A stretch of 64,000 bases of DNA. It comes from Brachionus koreanus (Eukaryota > Rotifera > Eurotatoria > Ploima > Brachionidae). Positions 35,137 through 46,604 of the stretch are shown one piece after another; position 1 is the stretch's first letter; each line of letters starts with the position of its first letter. Below the pieces are notes generated by a model. The model was not told the DNA's origin, made no database searches, and worked only from the letters and a program-made list of their open reading frames with translations. The stretch is taken from contig PJRA01000403.1 in assembly GCA_016987375.1 (NCBI GenBank), positions 506,484 through 570,483 on the forward strand. The letters are read 5' to 3'. Made by a program: the position numbers and the translations under genes.

Positions 35137-35305
35137 CCAGGTGCCGACAAAATAACCAACAAAGCTCTCAAATATCTTCCAGAAGAGTTTCATCATATCA
35201 TGGCCAAAGTTGTCAACGGCTCTTTCAGACTAAGCCACGTCCCAAAGCAATGGAAACATGCTGAAATTGTCATGATTCCGAAGCCAGGCAAGCATCGCGA
35301 CTCTT
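35137..35305 (+). mobile_element. Non-LTR reverse-transcriptase fragment (N-terminal palm/fingers)
   Basis: The frame reads PGADKITNKALKYLPEEF, then FRLSHVPKQWKHAEIVMIPK, PGKHRDS. This is the PGPDGI...LK.LP...WK.A.I..I.KPGK block at the start of Jockey/R1/CR1-like reverse transcriptases. It stops abruptly in a T run. No other part of the element follows. Confidence 0.8.
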
Positions 35306-35936
35306 TACCTTTTTTTTTTAATTTATTCAAAATTTTCAAAAGAGGAATGAAGCTCATATAAAATGGTTTTTCCTCTTTTTTATTTCTTAAAGGCTCCTTT
35401 GGAATCATATTATATGGGACATCTTGAATTTCTTCTAAAGTATTATCTGAAGGGTAAAGTAGTACGAAGGGTAAAGTAGTCTCTATTGATTTTGGTATAG
35501 AGTTCATCGAATATATATAAAATAAAATTAAATTAAATAATTTATTGAAAATCTTAGAGGGAGGTATGTAAATTAAAAATTATTTTGTTAATTTAGTACT
35601 CAAATAGTTATGTTTTTATATTAAAATGATAATTTTTATAAGATTGATATAGTTTTTATTTAATTGTTTGATATTTCCGAAATTCTAAAATTTGGGGTGA
35701 AGTTTACAGACGTTCTCTCGAAAATATGCAGTAGATTCTACACCCAAATTTATTGTATTTTGTATGCTTTTGTAAATTTAGTCAATTTTAAATTGTTAAA
35801 TTCAATTAATTTTTAGTTAAGTTTCTTTTTATATTCCGTAGTGTTAAATTTCTAAGTAAATTTTAAAAAAACCTTATTTAAAACGAATTAAAATTTAATT
35901 TGAGAAAAAATTAAAAGCATTTTTAAACTTGAAATT
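35306..35936. other. Spacer
   Basis: AT-rich DNA up to the hAT element. The minus-strand frame 35193-35507 is partly a shadow of the reverse-transcriptase fragment. Its upstream half (SIETTLPFVLLYPSDN...) is protein-like, but I could not assign it. The imperfect repeat AGGGTAAAGTAGT is present twice near 35453-35480. Confidence 0.4.
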
Positions 35937-35944
35937 ATAAGTTA

Positions 35945-38756
35945 GGGTTGTTAATTGAACTTTTAAAACTTTGATGTTTTTCATAATTTTTTCTTTTTGA
36001 AATAAAATCAAAACTTATTGAATATTGAATTATTTTATTTAAACTAATATTTGACTTGAAATAATATTTCAAATTGAAAAATTTCAAGTCTAAAATTAAG
36101 CTTTATCCTATTTCAAAATTTTAAATTTAAAAAAAACACATTCAATTAAAATTTAAAATACGAAAATTGTGATTAAGAAAATTTCAAATTTAAAAGAAAA
36201 AAAATTAAAAATTTCGAAACTAAAATAATTAAATATGGGTTTAATTAATTAAGCTTGTTTTTAATAACAAAATTAACCATATCTAAAGCAGATGGATCTA
36301 TTCAATTTCTAACTTCAGTTTCAACTAATCCATCCGAGCTAAATAGGTATTCTGATGGTACTGAAGAGGCGGTAACTGAAAATACTAATTGGGCCACCTC
36401 AGCGAGCCCTGGTATTTCTTTTTTATGGTGTCTATAAAAGCTTAATGCGCTAAAAATTTGATTTTCTGGTTCCACAACAAAATTCAATGAATCATAGGTT
36501 CTTAACCCTCATTTTCCATGCCCAAAAAACTTGTTTTATTTTCAGATCCATTAGTCTCAGAATTGTCAAATATACTTGAGAGAAAATTTGATCCATCCAA
36601 ATTACGAACTTTTTTTCTGTTTTTTTGGTTACTCGGTATTGGTTTTGTATTTGATTCTGGTTCACATATTTCAATACTTGATGACCCAGCGCTTAAACTT
36701 TTGGATTGTATATCAGGTGCACTTTCTCGCCCATCTATTTGTGTTTTTTGTTTATCAATATATAATTTTTTATATTTAACAACAGTAGACTTTGCCTTTT
36801 CAATCATCTGATTACTTTTAAATTCATCATCTAAATAACTAAATTTACTGTAATTATAATCTAAATAAGTTGACATCACAAAAAACTCGTTTAAAGAATC
36901 GTTCAAAACATAATAGAATCTTTTAATTAAACTATCTATTAAATGATTTCGGATTTTATTAATATTTGAATCTTTGAAAACCATCTCAGGTAGGGTTTTG
37001 TGTAATAATTTATATATTGATGGATGTAACACAGAAGTTGTTACATATTTTGAGCCGGAAAAAAAAACAGTCAACTCCTTTAACGGCTGCAATAAACGAT
37101 AAATTTCATAGATGAAATCGAATTGTTCATCATTTGGAATATTATTACTTAAACCTTCATCAAGTTCAAGGCGCAGGCGCTTTAATGGCTCTTCATTCAA
37201 GTGTATAGATTCGATCATAGAAAGAGTCGAATTCCATCGAGTAGAGACCTCCTGAACGAGTTTTACTTTTCGGTCTTAAATCAAGGTCTTCTTGTTTCTT
37301 TTGAAGAAGTCTATTTAGTCCATCGCTATGGCTAAAAGAAGCAACAAGCTTTTTACATTGATTAATCACTGGAATTAGTGTCTTCTCTTTGATCGTGTTT
37401 TGTTCTTCTATTTGTTCTTTTTCATTCTCGTCAATCTTAATATCTTTTGAATTGCCTTTATCATCAAACGAACGTACTAAAAAGTAAGTTTCCCTAGTAA
37501 TTTTTTCAACTTTACTCTTCTAATTTTTAATTTTAACAAATCATTGACAGCTGAATTCAGCTTATGTGCTGCGCATGGTAGTGTTAAAATATTGTTACTA
37601 AACATTCTAAGTGCAGCCTTCATATTTGAACCAGAATCCGTAACAAACGAAATTACTTTATGTAACACTTTCCATTCAATTAATTTGTTCTAATTGATTC
37701 ATGTAAATAAAATTGATTGTGATACTCAGTCAAGTACTGCAAAGATAAAACTCGACTCACAAATTGGAAATTTAAATAATCTATGAAATGTTTAGTAAGA
37801 CTCAAATAAGCAATGTTGCTAATTGATGTCCATACATCAGTTGTAACGCATCCAAATTTCATTTTTTCAAGTTCGAGTATCAAACAAGTTTTAATTGTAG
37901 AATATATATTTGGTATTAATTCGCATCTCAACGTTTGTCGGCAAGGTAGTTTGTAGTAATTTTTTCTAATAGTATTTATGAAATCTTGGAATTCCTCAGA
38001 ATTAACAATGCTAAATGGCAAATTATTGTTTATGATTAACGAAACTAACTTCTCGTTTATTTTAGCTATTTTTGTCTTTGAAGCCGTGTACTATTCAATC
38101 ACTTTTGGCTGAGTTAAGCTTTTTTGCTCCTCATCATCCTCAATATCTAGTCGAGTGCGTTTCGAAGGCTGTGCAGGTTTAATTGATTTTTCGGTAATGC
38201 TGTGTTTAAGCATAAGATGTTTGGATATCTCATTTGTTGAACCATTGTATATAATGATGAATGAGGGAGATGTACATAAATTACATTTAGCTGAGTTAGG
38301 ATTTATTTTAGTTGCGTAATCATTTAACCATACCCAAGATCTTGGCTCCATTGCTATTCTTTTTTTTGTGGTAGGAGGGGTCGCATCGGAATTACTGGAC
38401 TGTGTATTTGACGAATTAGAAATATCAGTAAGCATTCTAAACAAAATATAGAGCTTAATTAATTTTTTGTAAATTTAAAGTTAAATTATTTAGAGTTTAA
38501 ATTCCAAAAATTTCAAAATGTAACACTTTATATTCAAAATTTCAAAGTTAACAATTTTAATTTTCTGACTTTTTTTCAAGCTTTGAATTTAAAGTTTGGA
38601 ATGCAATTGAAATTGAAATTTAGAAGTTTGAAACTTTTTTTTTTTTTGAAGTCAAAAATTATAAAGTTTGAAATATTTCAAATATGTAAAAAACTAACTT
38701 GAACTTTTACCAAAAACTTCAAGTTTTCGAATTTTAGTTCAATTAACAACCCTATA
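35945..38756 (-). mobile_element. Full-length but dead hAT transposon (BED finger type)
   Basis: The ends GGGTTGTTAATTGAAC (from 35945) and GTTCAATTAACAACCC (to ~38752, then TATA) are inverted copies. An 8-bp target duplication ATAAGTTA sits at 35937-35944 and 38757-38764. The ~2.8-kb interior carries a complete but disrupted hAT transposase on the minus strand. Sub-terminal regions are A/T-rich with repeated TTGAAATTT/AAATTTCAA words. Confidence 0.88.
36245..38444 (-). pseudogene. hAT transposase pseudogene, zf-BED + catalytic + dimerisation domains
   Basis: Pieces in order: a BED zinc finger (SWVWLNDYATKINPNSAKCN, CNLC then ISKHLMLKH); the catalytic core start (FGCVTTDVWTSISNIAYLSL); VTDSGSNMKAAL and LPCAAHKLN; VSTRWNSTLSMIES; and the C-terminal hAT dimerisation block (PGLAEVAQLVFSVTASSVPS, EYLFS). 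Lesions visible: in-frame TAG at 38091-38093; frame changes near 37683, near 37262 and between 36502 and 36487; and a TGA just after LVETEVRN shortly before the natural end. The pieces are otherwise well preserved, so inactivation is fairly recent. The relationship appears to be to ZBED/Hermes-like hATs. Confidence 0.9.
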
Positions 38757-38764
38757 ATAAGTTA

Positions 38765-39439
38765 CTTTTAAATAGGCTTAAATCAAAGGAAAATAATAAT
38801 TCTGACTAAATAAACTAATGTTAGAATTTTTTTTTGCTGAAGAATCTTAAAATTAAAAAGTAGACAAATCTAAAAAAATTGAAATACAGTCAATCTTCGA
38901 TAATCAGGCATTCGGAATTCCGGAATTCTCAAAATTCCGAATAAATTTCGATTTCCCATTTCATCTTGATATATTATTTAGTAAAATATTTAAATCCGAC
39001 ATTGAAGATGAAGACTTTTGTCCAATATAAAATAATGAATTGATGAAAAATATTAAACACAATGAAAAATCAATCTTCAAAGAAAAATTAAAGATCAAGA
39101 TTTGCAAATATTTAAATAAAAAACGAAATGAATCAACTCCATATACATCTTGAAAACGAAGGGCAGAGATGAAATACCGAATTTTAACAATGTGCAAGAT
39201 AATTTACTATTGATAACTGTTTTCATTTAAAAAATATACTTACATATCTAAGATTTTTAATAAGTATAACTGACCATCTTAATTGTAAAAAATCTTTTCA
39301 AAAGATTTTTTCACTTTCAATCAATAAAACGATTTTTTATGCTTAACAGCTTCGCAGTTAATCAAAGGATACACTCATATAATCTATTTTAAATTAATAA
39401 AGGTTAAAGGATATGGGGAAATTATGATTAAAAAATCGA
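38765..39439. other. Spacer with solo pogo-like end
   Basis: AT-rich sequence containing a pogo/Tigger-type terminal sequence at 38887 and a minus-strand frame (38961-39197) with no recognisable domain. Confidence 0.5.
38887..38950 (+). mobile_element. Solo pogo/Tigger-like terminal repeat
   Basis: CAGTCAATCTTCGATAATC after a TA resembles the terminus of the element at 27736 and vertebrate Tigger ends. A short palindromic string (ATTCGGAATTCCGGAATTC) follows. I found no partner end in the window. Confidence 0.5.
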
Positions 39440-40875
39440 AAAAATTTAACTTTAATATGTTTTCTGGTACATCTTTAAGAACTGAATTTTAATCTGTTTA
39501 GTTTTTAAAAATTTTCAAGATTCCTAAAACTTTCCTGTTTCTCATTTTGAAAAGCAAACTTTTCCGTATTTTTAAAAAATTTTACAAAACCGAATTTACT
39601 GCGGAAGCGGAACGGAAATTTAAATGTGTTATTATGTTAACACATTTTAGATGTGCCAAATAATTTCTTCCAAAATATAGACTTTTTAAGTCATTTATCT
39701 TTCTTCATTATAATCTTATGAAAATTTTCCTCAAATCGAAATTCGAAATTTAATTTTATTTTTATTAAATCCTACATTTTATATAATCTTAAATTTTGAT
39801 ATAAAATTACGTTTAAAATGATTTAATTTTACCCTTTCTTCAGGTTCTTTGCAAACATAAATATCTTGACCATGCTCTTTTTTAGTTCTGAATTCTATGT
39901 AAAAATAAAATAATGATCGAAATGATAAGAAAGCATTCCGGGCAAAGCAAAAATTAGACAACAAAGGACATTTTGAACCTGAAAATCTAACATTGATTTT
40001 TCTTTTTTTTAAAAAACCATTATGATATTTGAATTCTACGACCAAAAATACATTATAGTGCACTTGATTATAAATTTTTAAATTAAGTCCTCTTTGGGTA
40101 CTAGGGGCCCGAAGTTGACCAACTCAAAAAAGTTAATAGTATTCAAATTCATATAACTAATGAATACAAAAGCTTGATATAATAATCGACCTCTCTATTG
40201 ATAGCTGAGACTATAAGCTACAATAGTATAATATAATCATAGTTATTATAGTTATTTTTGGCCAAGTAATACACAATAATAAGAAAAATCGACTTTTTTA
40301 AAATTCAAAGTTGAGTTTTGATTCCTTCCCTTAATTTTTACAATAAGATCGACCACGATTCTGAAAGCGCATCAAAAACTTTACAAACTGACAAATTTTC
40401 ATCTGTCCCTTTTGTGCACTATAATGTATTTTTAGTCGTAGAATTCAAATATCATAATGGTTTTTTAAAAAAATGAAAAATCAATGTTAGATACAATTAA
40501 ATACAATTTTTCAAATTTAATAAATTATAAATTGAATTTTCAAGTCGAATGAAAAATCTTATAATCGAATAATGAAATAATTGGTATGATAAAAGATAAA
40601 AAAATTATTTACTCTTAAAAAATGATAAAGCAAGTGACGATTTGATTTAACTAGTTTATCAAATTTAGAGAAAAATAAATCCTTTAAGATAAAATTGTTT
40701 TAAGATAAAACTATTTTACTTTAATAATTCGGTTTTTTAAAATTTGTTAAAAATACGGAAAAGCTTGCTGTTTATTATGAGAAACAAGAAAGGTTTAGGA
40801 ATCTTGTAAAAATATACTTTTAAAAATTAAACAGATTAAAATTCAGCTCTTAAAGATGTACCAGAATATATATAT
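39440..40875. repeat. Large imperfect inverted repeat (fold-back)
   Basis: The outer arms ~39440-39600 and ~40712-40870 are inverted copies: GGTACATCTTTAAGAACTGA against TCTTAAAGATGTACC, and TTTCCGTATTTTTAAA against ATACGGAAAAG. The inner arms ~39975-40066 and ~40418-40494 are nearly perfect (AACATTGATTTTTC... CATTATGATATTTGAATTC, TACATTATAGTGCAC). The outer arms are more diverged than the inner. About 350 bp of central sequence includes the GC-rich GGGTACTAGGGGCCCG. No transposase-like frame is recognised. Confidence 0.75.
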
Positions 40876-40886
40876 ATATATATATA
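40867..40886. repeat. AT microsatellite
   Basis: A (TA)n tract at the outer edge of the fold-back's right arm. Confidence 0.85.
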
Positions 40887-40891
40887 AGTTT

Positions 40892-41010
40892 AATTAAGAG
40901 TTAAAATTTTATGAATAATCATCTTTAGTTAATATAATAAAAATAATTTAACAATGATAATTTTAGAGTTAGTCGAATTAATTTTTTTTTCAGTATAGCT
41001 AGTTAATTTG
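40892..41010. repeat. Dispersed repeat module A, copy 1
   Basis: AATTAAGAGTTAAAATTTTATGAATAAT...TAGAGTTAGTCGAATTAATT...CAGTATAGCTAGTTAATTTG recurs at 49702-49828 in the same orientation. Module B follows downstream in both places. Confidence 0.8.
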
Positions 41011-41119
41011 AATTAAGGTCGTTAAATGATTATGGGGACTCGGTTACCATAACTACCAAAACTAAAAGACTGAAACCAACCTACTATAATTCTGATTTTT
41101 TGAAAATAAAAAGTATTCC

Positions 41120-41850
41120 AGATGACAACAATTGTTAAATCCTTATTTAAGAATAAAGGTAAAAGATCAGAAATATTTAGCGAATCAAATAAGTTCTTTC
41201 CTTGAGTTAAACAATATTTTTTTTGATGGTCAGCAAGGTTTTAGATCAGGACGCACCGGCCAAACAGCTGTTCACGAATATCTAAGTGAGAATCATCTAA
41301 GGGGAAAAAATTAAACAACTTTGTCTTACTAAGAGTTATTATTTTTCTATATTAATATTTTTAATGACTTAAATAACTTTCGAGAAAAATATTGCTTATA
41401 TGCTTTTCTTGACAAAATCTAATCATTTTCGTTTAAAACACTTTACTATCATAACTCGCCATAAAATTTAAAAAGCAAATTATCTAAAAATGAAAGAGAT
41501 TTAATATATAATTTAAGGAATAGCAAAAATTTTAATAGAACCATTTACGAAACCCAATAATGGAGGAAAAACGTCTGGATTTTTTTACACAAGATTGATA
41601 AATAGCTTTATGATCAAGAGATCAATTTTGAAATTCACTACATTCAAGCTTTCTATTTACTATAATATTTTAATTTTTATTGATTTTGTTAAAAAATATA
41701 AAATATTTGATTTAAATTTTTCAATGTATAATTTTTATAAATAGTCAAAACTATTATTTTATTTTTTTTAAAAATTAACTTTTTATACAATTTAAATAAA
41801 TAAATATTATACATGGCCATTATTCTGTTGATTAGTCTTGAAATAGAAAA
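41120..41850 (+). mobile_element. Non-LTR retrotransposon, internally deleted
   Basis: The frame from 41132 gives KYLANQISSFLELNNIFFDG, QQGFRSGRTGQTAVHEYLSE, the QxGFRxxRST block of non-LTR reverse transcriptases. Sequence homologous to the 3' part of the copy at 3460-3960 follows at once (TTTAAAACACTTTACTATCATAACTCGCC; GATCAAGAGATCAAT; ATACAATTTAAATAAATAAAT; GTTGATTAGTCTTGAAATAG). The catalytic centre between the two parts is absent. Confidence 0.78.
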
Positions 41851-41904
41851 TTAATCGATAACTTTGGGTAATTTATTTGGTTAAAAATTATAAAAATAAA
41901 AAAC

Positions 41905-42104
41905 GTTTGTAATTATTTGAATAGAGAAAATTTTTTTTAAAGAATAATTTACAACTCATTTAAAATAGTCATATTATCATTTCCCCTTTTTTTTATTTTA
42001 AAATTTTTGTCCTAATCAATTTTGACATTTTTGCTAACATAATTCTCTTTTTTTTTTGCCTCGTAAATCAAAAGAATGTTAATCAAATAGCTAGATTAGT
42101 TATG
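41905..42104. repeat. Dispersed repeat module B, copy 1
   Basis: GTTTGTAATTATTTGAATAGAG...TTACAACTCATTTAAAATAG...CAAATAGCTAGATTAGTTAT recurs at 50267-50470 with scattered mismatches. Confidence 0.8.
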
Positions 42105-43282
42105 ATTTTTAAATGCACTTTTTTATTTTTTCAGTTTATTTTGTTTTTAAGTCATTTATGTTCTTTACAGAATCCTATAGATGATTTTTTTTGCATTATT
42201 ATTTTGATCCAAATTAAATTATTATAACAAAATAAGTAAAAAGAATAATTTATACTTAATTTTATCATTAATTGAAAAAAGTTAAAATTTAAGTACGGCT
42301 TTACTTGTCTTTAATTCAGACTGGAGTAAAAACCTAAGGGAAGGGACAATTAAATGAAAGTATAAAATATATAGTTTATAAACTTTATTAATTACTGTGG
42401 CCGCTTCTAGCCTTTACAAATTAGATAGAAAAGAGAAAAGAGAAATAATAATTGAGAGCTCTAAAAAAGACGAATTATTTTTGAATTGTACACTGTGATT
42501 TTATACTTGAAATCCATTCAGTAACTAACTGTATGATTTTCAAGACACAGCAAAACTTAATATTCTTTTGGAAAGTAGATGTAGTCATAATTAAGACTAC
42601 AATGAAAATTAAAAAAAGGAAAAATATTAATGATCGACTTCATTTGATTTTTCTCCTTAGCAACTGATTTTTTTTTCTATTTTTTGAATTTGGATTCTTT
42701 CGAGCATACTTAAAATGAGCTTTTACAATCTCTTCGGAAGATTTTTCACCACGTATATTATGAAATTAGCTTCGGATGTAATTGATTCTAAATTTAAATT
42801 TAAGATTAGTTTTTTTTTTTAATTCAAGATTTAAAAACATTTACATACAGTAAGATTCAACTAGATTTACTAGTCAACAAGTCCTTGATGAAATCGAATG
42901 CTAGTATTCCTTTATTGATTCTGAAAGTCAAGGTTACTTGTTTCTGATTGACCTATATTAATGAGGCAGTCCTAATTTCGTCAATCTCATTTCATACGAC
43001 ATATTTCTTAGAGACAAAAGTATTTTTGTAATAGTGAGGTAGAAATTACATAATGGGTATTCAATATATCTTTATTCAAAACCTTCCTTATATTCTTCCA
43101 CCAATTTGACAATCAATGAAACAGAATGACTCAATTATGCCCAGACATATTTCTCACTCAACTCAAAAAGCCGGTTCGAGATTATTAACAGTTTAAGTTA
43201 GCTAAAGGCCTGTTGATTCATTATGTCGGAGGCTGTATCACATTTTAGATTCAAACTAGATCGGACTGCTGAATTTTGAATA
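42105..43282. other. Gene-free spacer
   Basis: AT-rich. No coding frame or repeat that I can name between module B and the reverse-transcriptase fragment on the minus strand. Confidence 0.5.
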
Positions 43283-43870
43283 ACTTGTTATTTTTTAATG
43301 TTTGTTTCTGAAAATGAATTTAACCAAGGAAAAGAATAATCTAATATTGATGCTATCAAGGATTTGTATAGATTTCCTATTGTTTTGGGTTTTAGAGCCC
43401 ATTTTTTATTTGATAGATATTCTATAATGTTAAGCCTTGAATTACAACGTTTTTTTAAATTCTCTTTCATTGGACTAAATGTAAGTTTTGAATCTAGTGT
43501 AATGCCTAAGAACTCAACTTTTTCCTCACGATTTAAATTGTTGTTGTAGGTTGTAAGGTCTTGATTTTATTGTAAATTGATTGTAAATTTTGTTCTTTTT
43601 TCAAAAACCATGTAACATTACTTTTTAACAGGCACCAAATTTTTTATTTGAAAAGAAAAGCTATATTTTAACTTCTTTAAGATACTAATTAATCATATTT
43701 TCGCGATTTTCTTTTTTACTAATAATAAAAAAAAGTTGCCAAATCGTCTACAAACAGAAGAGAGAATTGGCAGTTTGGTTTGCAAATTGGATATTGATCA
43801 ATTAAGTGACCATTTACGTTTACTTTTAAATATCTGAAAAGAAGAAATGATTTTATCCATTCATTAATTT
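43283..43870 (-). mobile_element. Non-LTR reverse-transcriptase fragment (second family)
   Basis: Read on the minus strand: FSLLFVDDLAT (catalytic Asp pair), then after a broken linker EEKVEFLGITLDSKLTFSPM, NIIEYLSNKKWALKPKTIG and NLYKSLIASILDYSFPWLNS. This is the classic order FVDD - FLG - L.W - LY.SL..S.LDY of Jockey/RTE-like elements. It differs from the family at 3072/41120 (FADD, LLGIKIDQ). Stops and frameshifts show it is dead. Confidence 0.8.
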
Positions 43871-43984
43871 ATTAAAAACATAAAATTTATTAAATTTTAC
43901 GTTTGTTAAGTATTTTTGATTTTTCAATTTTAACTATTGTTGCTTGATATTCAAAGAAATCAATTTTTTATTTAGAATTAGTCT

Positions 43985-45283
43985 ATGGATTACAACAAAC
44001 ACATTATGAACAAATTTTTTATTTCATTTTGTCTATTTGTATTTCTTTATTCAATATATTTAATGTTTAATTATAAAATATATAATTTAAAAGAAGATTA
44101 TTTAAAAGAAGATTATTTAAAAGATTTATCTATTTCATTTAAATCAAATATATCAGAAAGTTCCATCGAATCGAAAATAGTCGAATGCCAATTTTTTTCC
44201 GATTTAACTAGTTATTGTCTTTACGAAAATATTTGCATGAAAAATAAACAACTCTATTTTTTAACAAGGGATAAAAATTTACAGCATACATCTTTTGAAT
44301 TTAATGGAAATATTAATAATTGGGATCATTACGAGCAAATTGATGGATCAGGAAAGCCAATTCAATTTACAGAAAGAAATCCTTTGCCTTTTCGATCCTT
44401 CATTAATGGTCGATTTGAGAAGGCATCGATTTGGAAAGAATCAAAAATTTTTAACAAAGGATGTCATGCTATCTTAAAATTTGATTCTGAAAATCAAAAT
44501 ATATTTCATTGGTCTATAAAGATAACACCATTGTTTATTTATCTTAATTTTCACATAAAAAACTTATGTCCTAATTTTGATTCAATATATTTACTTAATC
44601 GCAGGCATTCGGATTTAAGTGATTGGCAGAAAAATTTTTTGGAATTTTCGTCTGATGTACAGGAAGAAAGATTTAAATTTGGGAAAAATGAACTTGAATG
44701 TTTCGAAACAATGTTCGTGCCAGGTACAGCAATCTATTTATTTACTGGTCCCAAAGAAGCCATTAGTTTCAGAGAAAAATTGGGAAAGAAATTGAACATC
44801 AACTTTGATCGTTTTCGGATTGTTTTGGTTAAAAGAAAAGACCGATCAATTTTGAATCAAAAAGAGCTTGAAAATTTTATTGAATCAAAGATAGATAAAA
44901 ATTATCTAGACAAAGTATATTTAGAAAATTTGAATTTTGAACAACAAGTAAAATTGATGTCTCAAGCAAAGCTTTTTATTTCAGTACACGGGGCAGGTTT
45001 GACCAATTCAATATTTATGCCATCAACTTCAATTTTGTTAGAAATAACCCCACCACATTTCCACTATCCACTGTATGAAAGAGTCGCAATTCAAAGTGGT
45101 CACATTTATTTCAGATTTGTCACTGATCCAGATCCATCATTTCACTCTGGGAAATATTTAAATACTACTTCAAGAGAATGTTTTACGAATGGAAATTGCA
45201 TAACATTTTGGAAAGATAAAAATATTAGAATAAATATCACAAAGTTTTCATTTATTTTCGAGCAAATATTGGAAGTCTTGTAG
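43985..45283 (+). CDS. GT61-family glycosyltransferase, type II membrane protein
   Basis: An intronless frame of 432 residues. A signal-anchor (residues ~10-28, FFISFCLFVFLYSIYLMF) predicts a Golgi/ER type II protein. A short stem follows with a tandem repeat LKEDYLKEDYLKD at ~37-49. The catalytic region contains QNIFHWSI, FRIVLVKRKDRS and SVHGAGLTNSIFMPSTSILL (from ~333), the conserved DUF563/GT61 signature also seen in EOGT, POMGNT2 and plant xylosyltransferases. Family members transfer a sugar from a nucleotide donor; donor and acceptor cannot be told from sequence. The region lies in a transposon-rich stretch, and a hAT MITE is inserted 7 bp beyond the stop codon, so it may supply the 3' untranslated region. 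A second ATG at 44009 is also possible. Confidence 0.82.
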   Translation: MDYNKHIMNKFFISFCLFVFLYSIYLMFNYKIYNLKEDYLKEDYLKDLSISFKSNISESSIESKIVECQFFSDLTSYCLYENICMKNKQLYFLTRDKNLQHTSFEFNGNINNWDHYEQIDGSGKPIQFTERNPLPFRSFINGRFEKASIWKESKIFNKGCHAILKFDSENQNIFHWSIKITPLFIYLNFHIKNLCPNFDSIYLLNRRHSDLSDWQKNFLEFSSDVQEERFKFGKNELECFETMFVPGTAIYLFTGPKEAISFREKLGKKLNINFDRFRIVLVKRKDRSILNQKELENFIESKIDKNYLDKVYLENLNFEQQVKLMSQAKLFISVHGAGLTNSIFMPSTSILLEITPPHFHYPLYERVAIQSGHIYFRFVTDPDPSFHSGKYLNTTSRECFTNGNCITFWKDKNIRINITKFSFIFEQILEVL

Positions 45284-45290
45284 TTTTATA

Positions 45291-45530
45291 CAGAGTTGTT
45301 CATAAAGTAATTTTTTTTTTTAAAAAAAAAACTTCCACAAGAAAAAAATTTAATATAGAGAAAAAAATTCTTAAAAATTTATCGAACAGGTTAATTTAAT
45401 TAATTCTTACTTTTAATTTTTAAATTAAAATTTCCAACTCAACTTAAAATATAATGTAATTAATAACGACGTTTTTTTTTTGTAATTCAAGTCAAGTCAA
45501 ATGTTTTTTTTTGACTTATGCAAAAGTCTG
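45291..45530. mobile_element. hAT-type MITE, AAGTC family, copy 3 (degenerate)
   Basis: The left end CAGAGTTGTTCATAAAGT and right end GCAAAAGTCTG resemble the other copies. The interior has AAGTCAAGTCAAATG and T runs. The flanking octamers GTTTTATA (45283-45290) and GTTTAAAA (45531-45538) match at 6 of 8 positions. It begins immediately after the GT61 stop codon. Confidence 0.65.
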
Positions 45531-46604
45531 GTTTAAAAATAGATTTCTGGATGCAAAATTGTGTACAATATTTGAGAATGGTTTAATATTTTATCCTTTA
45601 CAGGATGTCTCTGCATTAAATTTTTCAATTAAAAAAATTCTTAAAAATTTAAAAAAAAATTTTTTTTGATCATATGCTTCAATATGCCAAAATTTAAAAA
45701 TTTATTTTAATTGTTTATTTGAAATAAAAAGAAATTTAACTAATTCAGCTTTTTTAATTTATTTTGGTTTAGTTTATTTTATGCTAAATTCAGAAAATTT
45801 GATATTTTTGTGATCAAAGTTTTTTTAACACTTAAAGGACAAGTGAGAGTTTGAAACATTCTTTATTCTAAAATTTGATAAACGGCCTTAAAGGAGTTAT
45901 AACAAAAAGTTAGTAGCTTATAAAGTAGAAAAATTGTTCTGGTTGTTTAAGCTGCAGTATAGCCAAAAGAAATAAAGGATTAAAGAGAAGAAAAAGAATG
46001 ATGTCAGCATAGATCTTAAAATACTAGTTTCTGAAAGCAACTGCTAATTCACTGATTAATAAAAATATGGGGAAAAAAATTAATTATTGATGTTTAAGAT
46101 GATCATGATGATGCAGTAGTTGTGGTTTGTTTATCTGATCTTCAGAAATAATGCTAAAAACACCTTCACTTGGATTTTCCGATGAAATGTGACCAAATTG
46201 TGCTAATTTTTATAACTCTTAATTTCGTTAAAATTAGCAAAGAGTTGTTATTTATCTATCATAAAACTTTTAAATTGAAAATTTGAATCAAATAGCTTTA
46301 ATAAAATAAATTAAATAATACTATAAATTCCTTTTTATTCATGAAATTTAAAATATAATTTAAGTAACACTAATAACTTGAATGAACCGATGGCTAAATC
46401 GAAAAATGGAAAAAAAAACATTCCAACATTGCAATCAAGAAATCAATTTTAAAATTTTTAACATTAAATTTTCGATTTTTAATAATGGCAACTTGGTATC
46501 ATCACACCTATCCCGAAATTGCTTAATTCAGCTGCAATAAGCGCAATGCGACCAATACATTTCAGTAGGTTTTACATTTCACTTGACAGGTCTGACAACT
46601 GGGC
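45531..46604. other. Gene-free spacer
   Basis: AT-rich sequence downstream of the GT61 gene. No readable feature apart from homopolymer tracts. Confidence 0.5.

Noticed and set aside
35193..35507. 104-codon minus-strand frame
   Set aside because: Half is antisense to the reverse-transcriptase fragment; the remainder is unassigned.
36502..36811. Plus-strand frames at 36255-36811
   Set aside because: They overlap the hAT transposase antisense; no family features.
39779..40063. 94-codon minus-strand frame in the fold-back arm
   Set aside because: Lies across the inner arm of the inverted repeat; no domain recognised. Likely incidental, though an element-encoded peptide cannot be excluded.
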